From assembly GCA_963575745.1 (NCBI GenBank), contig CAUYUJ010003036.1, forward strand, positions 212,001 to 276,000: a stretch of 64,000 nt of DNA. The letters are read 5' to 3'. The translations under genes and the position numbers were made by a program. The DNA comes from Prorocentrum cordatum. Lineage: Eukaryota; Sar; Dinophyceae; Prorocentrales; Prorocentraceae. Below are positions 31,095-42,079 of the stretch, one piece after another. Every line of letters starts with the position of its first letter. Position 1 is the stretch's first letter. The notes under the pieces were generated by a model, which was not told the DNA's origin, did not search any database, and saw only the letters and a list, made by a program, of their open reading frames with translations.

Positions 31095-31378
31095 CTTCGT
31101 GCTCTTCGCCTTCCCAGAACTCCATTCCCAGGCCACATTCTGGGGGGCCGGATGCAACAGTTGCTCTTCTTCCCGGGCCACATTCAGCCAACTGTACCAC
31201 TTCGTGCTCTTCGAGTTCCCAGAACTCCATTCCCGGGCCACATTTTGGATGCCCGGAGCCAACTGTAGGCCACTTCGTGCTCTTCGATTTCCCAGAACTC
31301 CATTCCCGGGCCACATTTTGAATGCCCGGAGCCAACTGTAGGCCACTTCGTGCTCTTCGAGTTCCCAAAACTCCCATT
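31095..31378. repeat. 73-bp tandem repeats, EEP element copy 2
   Basis: About four units, one shortened near 31165-31200. Same unit as 15130-15545. Confidence 0.85.
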
Positions 31379-31389
31379 CCTGGGCTACC

Positions 31390-31510
31390 AGGAGGAGGAG
31401 GGGAGGGGGAGGACTACCAGGAGGAGGAGGAGGAGGAGGAGGAGGAGGAGGAGGAGGAGGAGGAGGAGGAGGAGGACGAGGAGGAGGAGGAGGAGGAGGA
31501 GGAGGACATT
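31390..31510. repeat. (GGA)n run of EEP element copy 2
   Basis: Inverse of 15000-15115, just upstream of the ORF leader. Confidence 0.9.
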
Positions 31511-31656
31511 GCCGGGCAACATTTTGAATAGCCAGACGCTTCATATTCCTTCCGCCACAGCTGTGTTTGGTTCAGGACTTGCTAGTGACACTGCAGTCCT
31601 CTGCATTCAATTGGCCACTACATTCATTCACTGCAGTCCACTGAGTTTTGATTGCA

Positions 31657-33843
31657 ATGGCGTTCCCCTGGCCGTACCCCCATGTCCAACGTTCATCCGC
31701 AGCCTCTGCTCCGCGAGGCTCGTCCGAAGTGTCGCCGCCTCGCGGTGCTTCTCAGCCTGCGCCGCCTCGCGGTGCTTCTCAGCCTGCGGAGGAAGGTGGA
31801 CAGACGCCTGGTTCTGGCGCTGTGCAGCCTGCGTCTTTCACGGTCGCCTCGTTCAATTTCGGGTTCGAGCAGGGCATGATGACTGGTAAGCAGGCGGCCA
31901 CTCACTGCGCTAACTTCGGAAGGTTGTGCGCCAAGATAGTGGAGACCGCTGATGCTGATATGGTCTGTGGCTGCGAGGTCGGTGCGTTCCGTGAAGGCTT
32001 TCGCCGAGCAGGGATCAACGTGACAGACATCCTCAGTAAGCCTTTCGGTGATGGCATTCGCTTCTTGGAGGTCGACAACTACTTGACTCTCTGGGGGTTC
32101 CGCGGTGCTTCTCAGCCTGCGGAACTGACTCTGTGCGAAGACAGCAAAGTTTACAGGCCTCCTAGCGGCCGAGATATTGATGCTGTTATTTCACATTTTG
32201 AGGTGAACAAACCAGGCCATGACAAGTTCCACGTGGTGATCGCCAACATGCACATCGTGTGCGGCAAGAAACCGCCGAGCATCCAGACTCGAAAGCGGAC
32301 AGTTCGCCATCTCCGCTTGCACCTGGACGGCCTGGCCAAGATTCTTGAGAATCTAAACGAGGCAGTCGTTGTGCTTGTAGTCGGCGACGACAACCTCACT
32401 TTCCAGGAGGCGCGGGAGGCTTACCAGCGCGAGCAGAACGACGAGAAGGTATGGGAGGTCCATGCCACTCCGGCCGACCTCAAAGGCGACCACGTCGCGG
32501 TCTGCGGAGCAGTCGCCCGTTTCTGCTCCATTGCCGTTGGCGCGTCTTTTACGGATCGTGGCATGCGCAACGACGCACACGATGCGGTGGCGGTTGTGCT
32601 CACTCTCCCTGGTGCTATTCAGCCTGGGGAGAGCAAGAGGCGGAAAATTGTCGTCGAAAACGTCTCCGACGCCGACGTCAGCGTACAGGCGGACCGCGAG
32701 TCTTCTGTGCATTGGGATCGGTCGCCGAGTTCTGCTCCTCCGCTTTCACCGACTTCACCGGGTGATCCCGACTACGTCGAGGATGTCGTTCAGAATCGCG
32801 CGGACGACTTGCACAGGGAGCTGAGGCAGCTTTGGGACGACAGGTACGACGAGGAGTACGATCCGAAAGTCCTCCATCATCTCAGTCTCTTGCTTTTCAA
32901 AAAGAGGAAGTCCACGGAGCCAGCGGACACTGATCCAGCTGGCGCTCCTCAGCCTGGCTCGGAATATGACACGGCCTTTGCGTCTCAGGAGGAGACTGGC
33001 CGAGCCATTCTCTCTGTCCTTAAGCTTCGACATGACTTTCTGCGGAGCAAGAACATCGACGACATGCGCTACGTTCTCACGGAGCCTGAGCGCCAGGAAT
33101 TGGTCAGAGTAGCTCGCGACCAGTACGAGCAGTCGCGGCAGCAGCGTGCGCTTCAGGAACGGGATATCGAAAAGGGAAAAGCGAAAGGCAAGTCTGCGCC
33201 ACAAGGGGGCCATGCGGTTCCGCAGGGTCCGAACAAAGGGCCAGGCGGTAAGAAAGGTTCTCACGGTGCTTCTCAGCCTGCGGGAAAAGGTGGCCAGGCC
33301 AAGGGTGCAGGTCTGGGTAGCGTCGCCAAGTTTGTGAAAGACCAGAAGCGTAAGCGGTGGCATCGCCATTTGCAACGTGTGGCCGGTACCAAACAGATCT
33401 GGGAGGTGCTGGCCTTCTCAGGGCGCTTCGACGTTGATTGGTTAACGCAAGCGTTGCAAGCTGATCACAGTGAGGGCCGTGATGCAGCAGTTCCCGAGGA
33501 AGCTCTGCGGCAACAGCGGCGCCGGCTGCACCACCAGAAGGCCGAGGCCATCGCGCGCTACAACGAGGGGGAGCGGCTTTCCCTCCATCTGTCTGCCCAG
33601 GCTGGCCAGGCAAAGCCGAACTTCACGCGCAGGCAGCTGGACGTGTTGCAGATGTTTGAGAGCGGAGCGCTGCTTCAAATCCGCAACCAAGCGATTCTGG
33701 CGTGCGGGCACGGCCGTCTGTTCAGGGGCGATGGCGACTACCTGGACATCGGCGGCAGCACGGGCGGTGGCTCCAGGCGCATCATCGATTCTTGGCAGCC
33801 GCCGGACTGGCGTGACTTCCTCCAAGACGATCAGGACATCTGA
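31657..33843 (+). CDS. EEP-fold nuclease-like protein of the EEP element, copy 2
   Basis: 728 aa, ATG at 31657 (a TTG nine bases upstream is less likely), TGA stop. Motifs as in copy 1: N67, E107, D244/N246, H308. The hexapeptide GASQPA or a variant begins at residues 30, 39, 54, 150, 319, 429 and 537, always in the same frame; the copy at 150 falls between catalytic motifs, so the fold must tolerate it, probably in a surface loop. The segment about 490-560 is Gly/Lys-rich (KGKAKGKS, GPNKGPGGKKGSHG) and may bind nucleic acid. The upstream leader from the (GGA)n run contains no SL. Confidence 0.8.
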   Translation: MAFPWPYPHVQRSSAASAPRGSSEVSPPRGASQPAPPRGASQPAEEGGQTPGSGAVQPASFTVASFNFGFEQGMMTGKQAATHCANFGRLCAKIVETADADMVCGCEVGAFREGFRRAGINVTDILSKPFGDGIRFLEVDNYLTLWGFRGASQPAELTLCEDSKVYRPPSGRDIDAVISHFEVNKPGHDKFHVVIANMHIVCGKKPPSIQTRKRTVRHLRLHLDGLAKILENLNEAVVVLVVGDDNLTFQEAREAYQREQNDEKVWEVHATPADLKGDHVAVCGAVARFCSIAVGASFTDRGMRNDAHDAVAVVLTLPGAIQPGESKRRKIVVENVSDADVSVQADRESSVHWDRSPSSAPPLSPTSPGDPDYVEDVVQNRADDLHRELRQLWDDRYDEEYDPKVLHHLSLLLFKKRKSTEPADTDPAGAPQPGSEYDTAFASQEETGRAILSVLKLRHDFLRSKNIDDMRYVLTEPERQELVRVARDQYEQSRQQRALQERDIEKGKAKGKSAPQGGHAVPQGPNKGPGGKKGSHGASQPAGKGGQAKGAGLGSVAKFVKDQKRKRWHRHLQRVAGTKQIWEVLAFSGRFDVDWLTQALQADHSEGRDAAVPEEALRQQRRRLHHQKAEAIARYNEGERLSLHLSAQAGQAKPNFTRRQLDVLQMFESGALLQIRNQAILACGHGRLFRGDGDYLDIGGSTGGGSRRIIDSWQPPDWRDFLQDDQDI

Positions 33844-33859
33844 GTTTTGCAAGTCTCTC

Positions 33860-34115
33860 TGCCCGCGGTGCTTCTCAGCCTGCGGTCTGCCGCTCTCCAG
33901 CTGCGGTCTCGAGCAGTAGTGTTCGAAAGCATGCGAGTTCCTGCGGTGCTTCTCAGCCTGCAGGTTTCGCAGCCTGCGCTCTGCAGTACAAGTGCTTTTC
34001 AGCATGCGACATCCTGCGGTGCTTCTCAGCCTGCAGGGTTCGCAACGTGCGGTTTGCAATGCATTCCTTTTCAGTATGCGAGTTCCTGCGGTGTTTCTCA
34101 GGCTGCAGGGCTCCG
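33860..34115 (+). repeat. Non-coding GASQPA-repeat array, copy 2
   Basis: GGTGCTTCTCAGCCTGC begins at 33867, 33945, 34018 and 34090 (last diverged), with weaker versions at about 33991 and 34063. Spacing is 78, 73 and 72 bp, so frame is not maintained after the stop codon. Confidence 0.85.
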
Positions 34116-34394
34116 AGGCTCTTCGCTTCGATGCCATTGTTTTCAGACACCGTAGCTCCGTTCCGTAAACGTCTTCCAAGAGCCGCTCGCAACCTTTTGC
34201 AGCTGGCTGTCTGCACGCTTCGCCGGCTTTTGCTGCGCGGACAATTTTCACACACACGTCAGCGCCGTTTGTAGGCGTCAGAAAAACATGTAGACATTCA
34301 CGAAGGGCTCAGTCTGTATATCGTCACATCATTACATACGCAGTCGTCGAACACATCGGTGTACATTCAGCGCTTTGTCCTTCTAGCTGGGTTG

Positions 34395-34680
34395 CTTCGT
34401 GCTGAGGCTGAGGCTGATGCAGGCTGAGGCTGAGGCAGGCTGAGGCTGAGGCCGAGGCTGAGGCTGAGGCTGAGGCTGAGGCTGAGGCTGAGGCTGAGGC
34501 TGAGGCTGATGCTGAGCAGGCTGAGGCTGAGGCTGAGGCTGAGGCTGAGGCAGGCTGAGGCTGAGGCCCGAAGCTGAAGGCAGACTGATGCTGAGGCTGA
34601 AGCAGGCTGAGGCTGAGGAGGCAGGCTGAGGCTGAGGCAGGCTGAGGCTGAGGCTGAGGCAGGCTGAGGCTGAGGCTGTG
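34395..34680. repeat. (GAGGCT)n tract of EEP element copy 2
   Basis: Imperfect hexanucleotide tandem, complement of 11770-12118. Confidence 0.9.
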
Positions 34681-34835
34681 ACTGCGACTGCCGTTGCCGC
34701 TGCGACTGTCATCGCGAATGCGACTACGACTGCGAGAACAGCAGAACTCTACAACTGGATTCTCATTTGAATCTTAAGGGGAATGTTTCCAGATATGCTC
34801 CTACACATCGCTGTTAGGTTGCTTTGCCGGGATAA

Positions 34836-35425
34836 TCTATTGGTTTTGTTAAGTTTTGATGCGAGATGGTAAGATGAGCCGACTGGGTCGGCAACTCAGC
34901 GGGGGCCCTGGAGGGGGTTTAAGGGGGGTCAATGTGCAAAAGACCATACGACTTGCTTCACACACCCGTTCTTTCTCGCTGCAATCAGGACGTGGATTCC
35001 TCTCTCTTCGCGGGGTGCGCGTCCGGAGCACGTACAGGCCAGTCGTTATGAGGCATCGTGGAAGCCTCTTGGGAGGTTCTTGGGGTCTCTTTGGGGCCTC
35101 TTCGGGGCCTCTTGGGGTCTCTTAGGGACGTCTTGGGCTGTTTTGGGGCGCTCGTACGTCGTCTGGCCTCCTCGGAGGCCATCTTGGAGGCCTCTCGCGG
35201 CCGCCTTGCGGCTCTCTTGGGGTTCTCATGGGCCGTCTTGAACCGTCTTGGGGGCCTCTTTTGGCCGTCCCGGGGCCCTCTTAGGCCGTCTTGGGGCCCC
35301 CTTGGGGGCCTCTTGGGCCGTCTTGGGGCCTTCTTGGAGGCTGCTTGGGCCGTCATGGCCTTCCGAGAGCCGAAAATGGGGAGAACCTGAAAATCAATCA
35401 ACAACCAGCGGAACATCAATGATTA
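34836..35425. repeat. Macrosatellite unit between two EEP elements
   Basis: Shared leader at about 34985-35045 (GGACGTGGATTCCTCTC), then GGCCTCTTGGGG tract, ending GAACATCAATGAT where the deleted EEP element begins. Confidence 0.65.
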
Positions 35426-37131
35426 CCTAACAGCGAAGACTGATAGGTTTCTAGTTGACTCAAAAGAGCTCACAGATCACTCCACAGGGGGGTCCGGGCA
35501 GGCGTTGGGAGTTGCCGGCCGGGCCTGTGCCGGGCTCGTTTTTCACCAACAGTCACACACTTCGTGCTCGTCGACCTCTCAGAACCCCATTCCCAGGCCA
35601 CATTCTGAATAACCGGATGCAACAGTCACACACTTCGTGCTCTTCGACTTCCCAGAACTCCATTCCCGGGCCACATTTTGAATGCCCGGAGCCAACTGTA
35701 GGCCACTTCGTGCTCTTCGATTCCCAGAACTCCATTCCCGGGCCACATTTTGAATGCCCGGAGCCAACTGTAGGCCACTTCGTGCTCTTCGAATTCCCAG
35801 AACTCCATTCCCGGGCCACATTTTGAATGCCCGGAGCCAACTGTAGGCCACTTCGTGCTCTTCGAGTTCCCAGAACTCCATTCCCGGGCCACATTTTGAA
35901 TGCCCGGAGCCAACTGTAGGCCACTTCGTGCTCTTCGAGTTCCCAGAACTCCATTCCCGGGCCACATTTTGAATGCCCGTAGCCAACTGAGGCTGAGGCA
36001 GGCTGCTGCTGAGGCAGGCTGAGGCTGAGGCTGAGGCAGGCTGAGGCTGAGGCAGGCTGAGGCTGAGGCTGAGGTTGAGGCTGAGGCTGAGGCTGAAGCA
36101 GGCTGAGGCACACGCTGAGGCAAGCTGATGCTGAGGCAGGCTGAGGCTGAGGCTGAGGCTGATGCAGGCTGAGGCTGAGGCTGAGGAAAAGGTTGAGGCT
36201 GAGGCTAAGGTTGAGGCTGAAGCTGAAGCAGGCTGAGGCTGAGGCTGAGGCAGGCTGAGGCTGAGGCTTAGGCAAGCTGATACTGAGGCAGACTGAGGCT
36301 GAGGCTGAGGCTGAGGCTGAGGCTGAGGCTGAGGCTGAGGCTGAGGCAGGCTGAGGCTGAGGCTGACGCTGAGGCTGAGGCTGAGGCTGAGGCTGAGGAT
36401 GAGGCAGGCTGAGGCAGACGCTGAGGCAGGGTGAGGCTGAGGCTGAGGCAGGCTGTGGCTGAGGCTGAGGCTGAGGCAGGCTGAGGCTGAGGCTGATGCA
36501 GGCTGAGGCTGAGGCAGGCTGAGGCTGAGGCTGAGGCTGAGGCTGAGGCTGAAGCAGGCTGAGGCTGAGGCTGAGGCAGGCTGAGGCTGAGGCAGGCTGA
36601 GGCTGAGGCTGAGGCTGAGGCTGAGGCTGAGGCAGGCTGAGGCTGAGGAGGCTGATGCAGGCTGAGGCTGAGGCAGGCTGAGGCTGAGGCCGAGGCTGAA
36701 GGCAGACTGAGGCTGAGGCTGAAGCAGGCTGAGGCTGAGGCCGAGGCAGGCTGAGGCTGAGGCAGGCTGATGCTGAGGCAGGCTGAGGCTGAGGCTGAGG
36801 CTGAGGCTGAGGCTGAGGCTGAGGCTGATGCAGGCTGAGGCTGAGGCTGAGGCTGAGGCTGAAGGCAGAGGCTGAGGCTGAGGCTGAGGCTGAAGCAGGC
36901 TGAGGCTGAGGCTGAGGCAGGCTGAGGCTGAGGCTGAGGCAGGCTGATACTGAGGCAGGCTGAGGCTGAGGCTGTGACTGTGACTGCCGTTGCCACTGCG
37001 ACTGTCATCGCGAATGCGACTGCGACTGCGAGAACAGGAGAATTCTACAACTGGATTCTCATCTGGATCTTAAGGGGAATGTTTCCATATATGCTTCTAC
37101 ACATCGCTGTTAGGTTGCTTTGCCGGGATAA
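35426..37131 (+). mobile_element. Internally deleted EEP element (non-autonomous derivative)
   Basis: Same 5' terminus (CCTAACAGCGAAGACTG) and 3' terminus (CCGGGATAA) as the full copies. Contains about six 73-bp units (35540-35982), then jumps at CAACTG/AGGCTG directly into a 1-kb (GAGGCT)n tract and the conserved tail. GGA run, EEP ORF and GASQPA array are absent. The flanks rejoin as a normal macrosatellite unit (AATGAT...TTTGGCCTCTGG), so it inserted as a unit. Confidence 0.85.
35985..36970. repeat. (GAGGCT)n tract, expanded
   Basis: About 1 kb of imperfect hexanucleotide repeat; the Gln/Ser/Leu-rich open frames are artefacts. Confidence 0.92.
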
Positions 37132-39208
37132 TTTTGGCCTCTGGAGGCGTTCTTCGGGATCCTCTTGGGGCCTGTTTGGCCGTCTTGGGGACCTCATGGG
37201 CCCTCTTGGGGCCATCTTGTGCCAATTTGGACCGTCATGGGGCCGTCTTGTCCAGTCTTGAGGCCTGGGGCTTCTGGGCGGCCTCCTGGGGGGCTCTTGG
37301 GAGCCTCTTGGAAGCCTCTTGGGGGCCTCTTGGGGCGTCTTTGGGGCCACTTGGGGCCTCTTGGGGCTTCTTGGGGACGTCTTTCGCCATCTCAGGGCGC
37401 TCTTGCGCCGTCTGGCCATTCGGAGGCCATCTTGGAGGCCTCTTGCGGCAGCCTTGGACCGTCTCGGGGGCTTTTTTTGGCAGTCTCGGGGCCCTCTTGG
37501 GCTGTTTTGGGGCCCCCTTGGGGGCCTCTTGGGCAGTCTTAGGGTCTTCTTGGAGGCTTCTTGGGCAGTCATGGTCTTCTGAGAACCGAAAGTGGCGAGC
37601 ACGCTAAAGCATTTCAAAAACCAACAGAAAAAATGATGTTGGCCTCTGGAGGCGCTCCTTGGGGCCGTCTTGGGCCGTCTTGGCCATCCTGGGCCATTTT
37701 GACGCCCTCTTGGAGTCCCAAGCAAGAGGCCGAATTTGCTGATTTTCCATCGGTTATTGTAGGTTTGGGGCCCCAGACTGAGGGCCTCCACATTTGGTAC
37801 GGCGCTGTGGCGCGGCTCCAGGGGGGGTAGGGGGGGAGGCAGAATAATGCAATACAGTACGATATGTACCATTTTGAAATAATGGAAAACATGGCAATCG
37901 TGCAATCATTGGGTACATTGTATGTGTTGCATTAGAGCTACCGCTCCGCTCCGCGACAATACACCATGTAGCAAGTATACAATATGTGCAATGTGTGGAT
38001 CGATTCGATACGTTGCATTACAGCATCCGCGGACCTGCCTCCAGCAACACGTCACTTCCGGACGTGGATTCCTCTCGCTTCGCGGGATGCACGTCTGGAG
38101 CACGTACAGTCCAGTCGTTGCGGGGCCTCTTGGGAGCTTCTTTGTAACCTCTTGGAGGTGTTTTCGGGGCTTCTTGGGGCCTCTTCTGCACTGGGCTTTT
38201 TCGGGGCCTCTTGGAGCCTCTTGGGGGCGTCTTGGGCCGTCTTGGGGCGCTCCTGCCGCGTGTGGCTAATTCGGAGGCCGGTCTGGGGGCCTCTCGAGGC
38301 CTGTCTGGGGCCTTTCGCGGCCGTAATCGCCGCTGTGGAAAAGTGCTCAAATGTGGAAGGTGTGGGCGTTGGTTGGCGTGACCTGCTTGGCTGCCGCGCG
38401 TGCGTGCCGCTCCGTCCTGCAATCCCCAGGGCTTCTGGGCGGCCTCATGGGGGGTTCTTGGGAGCCTCTTGAAAGCGTCGTGGGGGCTTCTTGGAGCATC
38501 TTTGGGGCCGCTTTGGGGCCTCTCGGGGCTTCTTGTTGACGTCTTGCGCCGGCTTGGGGCGCTCTTGCGCCGTCTGGCCCTTTCCGAGGCCATCTTGGAG
38601 GCCTCTCGCGGCCGCCTTAGGGCTCTCTTGGAGTCCTCTTGGGCCGTCTTGGGGGCCCGGGGCCTCTTTTGGCCGTCTCGGGGCCCTCTTGAGCAATCCT
38701 GGGGCCCTTTTGGGAGCCTCGTTGGCCGTCTTGAGGTCTTCTTGGAGGCTGCTTGGGCCGTCATGGTCTTCTGAGAGCCGATAAAGGCGAGAACGCTAAA
38801 ATCTGTCGAAAAACAACGGGAAGTCAATGATCTTGGCTTCTGGAGGCGCTCTTTCGAGTCCTCTTGGGGACCCCTTGAGCCGTCTTGGGGGCTTCACGGG
38901 CCTTCTTGGGATCATCCAGGTCCATTTTGGGGCCGTCTTGGGGCCAATTTTGGCCATCTTGAGGCCCTCTTGGAGTCCCAAGAGGCCCCAGAGGCCCAAA
39001 TCGTCGATGTCATATGGTTTTTTGATTGGTTTCGAGAGCCCGAGAATGGGGGCATACATCTTGGGTCGGCGGAGTGGCGCGACTCCAAGGGGGGGTTAGG
39101 GGGAAGACATAATAATGTAACACAATACAATATGTGGCAAGTGTACGACGATTGGATACAGTGGATACGTTGCATTCTCGCCTCCACAGAAAAACGCTGC
39201 TGCCCAGC
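37132..39208. repeat. Macrosatellite units
   Basis: Two successive units. The boundary phrase CGTCACTTCCGGACGTGGATT occurs at about 38048 and 39209, giving a period near 1.16 kb; the previous unit becomes comparable once the EEP derivative is subtracted. Shared internal phrases: GCGCTCTTGCGCCGTCTGGC, GAGAACGCTAAAATC, and a TAATA/AATACAATATG stretch near the end. Confidence 0.65.
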
Positions 39209-39254
39209 ACGTCACTTCCGGACGTGGATTCACAAGGTTTACGCCATTCCGCCG

Positions 39255-39315
39255 ATCCCCCCTCCTCCTCCTCCTCCTCCTCCTCCTCCTCCTCCTCCTC
39301 CTCCTCCTCCTCCTG
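39255..39315. repeat. (CTC)n microsatellite
   Basis: Pure CTC run. Confidence 0.95.
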
Positions 39316-39339
39316 AAGAGGAAAGAAATCCACAGGCGA

Positions 39340-40140
39340 AGCGTTCTGAGGGGACCGTTTGGGGCCTTTGGGGGGTTCTTTTTAAAGCCTCGTCGAAGAC
39401 TCCTCTGGTCTCTTGGGGGGCTTCTCGGGTTACCAGCCTGGAACATCTCCCTATCCCTATGCTGGGCACCTCCTCATCACGATGCCAATCTTAGGGGTTC
39501 CCTTACTTTTGAGGGCGACTCCCTGAGATTGTCATCGCCTTTTGGCGTGTCAAGCTTAGGGATAGGCACACGTGCGAGGCTGGTAATGGGGCGCCCGCCG
39601 GCGGCCTCGGGGCTCCTCCTGGGGCGGAGGGCTCGACGTGTCCATTCGAAGGAACTCTTCTGGGCCCCCCTCCTCCTCCTCCTCCTCCTCCTCCTCCTCC
39701 TCCTCCTCCTCCTCCTCCTCCTCCTCCTCCTCCTCCTCCTCCTCCTCCTCTTAGGGCCCCCTTGGGCCGTGGTGGGCGCACCTTGGGCCGTCTTGGGGCA
39801 CTCTTGGGCCGTGCAGGGGGCTTCTCGGGCCGTGTTAGGGAGCGATCGTCGGGACCTTTTTGGACCATTCTGGGCGATGTTTGGCACCAAAAAAGCGACT
39901 GCGCTGAACATGTACGTCTGACGACGGGATTTTGGGGGCTATCTCCAGGGTCCGCTTGGTGCCCTCTCGGGGCGTCTTGGAGGCCTCTGGGGCCGTCTTG
40001 AGGCCATCTTTTGTGTTTTGATGTTTCTTCGGCATGTTAGAGCCCAGCTTGAGCCAGCTTGAATGGCGTCTTGGGGTCATCCTGGAGGCCACGGAATGCA
40101 GATTTGGAGGCTCTGGAGTCGCCAGGGGTGTGCTGACGAG
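39340..40140. repeat. GGGCCTCTTGGG-type tract with (CTC)n at 39665-39755
   Basis: Common short-unit family enclosing a 90-bp pure CTC run. No gene. Confidence 0.65.
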
Positions 40141-40435
40141 CTCGTGCATCCCGGGCCCCCCCCCCCCCGTCGGATGCGATTTCGGACCTTGGGGGAGGGG
40201 GGCAGTCGAATGTCTCACCTGGCATCGCTCGGACGTGTGCATTTTTCTTTCGGCGAGGACCATCGAGGAGCATCCTTGACCATTTCGCGAAAAAAACACG
40301 CACGAACCAGAAAAAAACACAGGGAATGGACGTCCGAGCGATGGCGAGAACGGAGGTCGGCGGATTTGTCTGGATCGCCAGCAGGGCAGGCGGTCCCTGG
40401 CCAGGGTGTCCCCTCCCTGCTCCGCTGCGACGGGG

Positions 40436-40600
40436 GGGAAGGGGAGGGAGGGAGGGAGGGAGGGAGGAAGGGAGGGAGGGAGGGAGGGAGGGAGGGAGGG
40501 AGGGAGGAGGAGGAGGAGGAGGAGGAGGAGGAGGAGGAGGAGGAGGAGGAGGAGGAGGAGGAGGAGAGGAGGGGGAGGGGGAGGGAGCGACAGAGCAGGA
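40436..40600. repeat. (GGGA)n then (GGA)n
   Basis: Compound purine microsatellite. Confidence 0.95.
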
Positions 40601-40603
40601 GAA

Positions 40604-41334
40604 ATGAGAGGGGGCTTGAGCACGGTCAGCCGGCCACATCCGGCCACTGTGGCCAGGGAGATCTGTCTGGGCACGTACTGCGCGCTCTGCGCGGCCCATC
40701 GCATGGCCAATGATGTTCGCTGCATGGTCGCTAGCTCAGCGATGCATTCGCGTCTTGGACCCCGTAGTGTTTCTCGCCCCCCCCCCCCCTCTTTTCCCCC
40801 GCCCGTCCCTGCATCCGCTCCCTGGCCCTCGCTCCTCCCTCTCTTCCTTCCCGCCTCCCTGCCCTTCCCTCCCCCGCTCGCCGCGCCCGTGCCCCTCCCC
40901 CTCCTCCCTCCATGTTCCCCCCTAGCCGTCCATGGGTGGCGCGAGAGCGCCGCCATTCGCACCCCTCGCAGCGCAGGGCGCGGAGTTACGTTACCGCAGG
41001 TCGTGCGGCTGGCGGCTTGCAGACGATCCACCCTCCATCCTCGTCCTCCTGTTCCTCCTCCACCTCGCCCTCCTCCTCTCCCTCTTTGCTTCCCGTCGCT
41101 GTCCGGCATCTTCTCGTTCGCCTCCCATCCACCCTACACACTTTTCCCCACGCTGCAAGCGAGGCGCCGAAGAACGTCAGCATAGTAGTAGACACTGGCA
41201 CCAACGGCATCCTAATGGCACGCTTCCTCTCGGTTCTCTTGCACAGGCCACGGCCGTTAACGTTTTGCCGCCACATTCCCCTTTTCTCGCAAAGATTACA
41301 CTCGTCCGTGTGGCGACCTTGCTCACTTAATTAG
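40604..41334 (+). other. 5' part of a possible spliced host gene
   Basis: 40604-40775 reads EICLGTYCALCAAHRMANDV and MVASSAMHSRLG. 40780-40918 and 41035-41150 are pyrimidine-rich tracts ending in AG (41159). After the second, a frame reads EAPKNVSIVVDTGTNGILMA RFLS up to a weak donor (TCG/GTTCTC). Exon borders are guesses; no family is recognised. Confidence 0.25.
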
Positions 41335-41686
41335 ATCTTTCAGTTTTTCACATCACCTGTCTACCCCTGGAACTGTACATGCATTTGCTTTGAAGCCATT
41401 TGCATCCTGACCCTCACCTGCATCATATGTTCTCGCCCGTGTCACTCTTCGACGCTTCACGCATCATGCATCGGTCGAACTGTGTCCATCTGGTGTAAGC
41501 ATCACCCTCCAGATGCCATGCACTTGTCAGTGTTGTACCACATCGGTGTGTTGTGTTGCTGGCAATGCCACAGAGCATACTTGGGTTTGGGTGGGCGTTA
41601 TATCCATCTTCGAGCATTCGTACTCGGCAGTTACTAGTCTTCGCGTATCCTCTCGCCACGTACCTCTCTCCACCATTTACGCCCAG

Positions 41687-41851
41687 GTACCTGCTGAGGA
41701 GTTCCCCCAGCTGGTCGAGCATCTCATACCACCAGAGGCAAACTTGGGTGGTCAGTTCACTGCTGTCCACATGGCGCAGAGCGGACGAGCGCTGATGTTT
41801 AGAAATGTGCCGCATGTGAGACGCCTGAAGGAGCGGACTATGAGCGTGAAG
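41687..41851 (+). CDS. Candidate internal exon
   Basis: 55 codons in phase 0, beginning VPAEEFPQLVEHLIPPEANL and ending KERTMSVK. Bounded by a pyrimidine-rich acceptor (CCATTTACGCCCAG) and a GT donor (GTGAAG/GTAGAA). Composition is protein-like, unlike the surrounding repeats. Function unknown. The unspliced frame stops three codons after the donor, as expected for an exon. Confidence 0.4.
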
Positions 41852-41984
41852 GTAGAATGGCATTGACATACGATGCCAGCGGTTGGGCACAGCTCGCTGT
41901 GTTTGCATATCGAATGCCGTGCGTGGGTAGTCCCTTGTGTGATGAGCTCTGGAAGATGCATTTAAGCATGCGTGTGGAATGTTG

Positions 41985-42006
41985 CGCGCATCTGTGTGTG
42001 TGTGTT

Positions 42007-42079
<73 letters not shown>

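Larger units (their letters stand above)
30961..34835 (+). mobile_element. EEP element, full copy 2
   Basis: 3.88 kb, inverted relative to copy 1. Begins CCTAACAGCGA, ends CCGGGATAA. Same internal order with fewer 73-bp units (about four) and a shorter CAGCCT-type tract. Flanks are TTTTTA on the left and TCTATT on the right, so no clear TSD is visible here. Confidence 0.85.
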
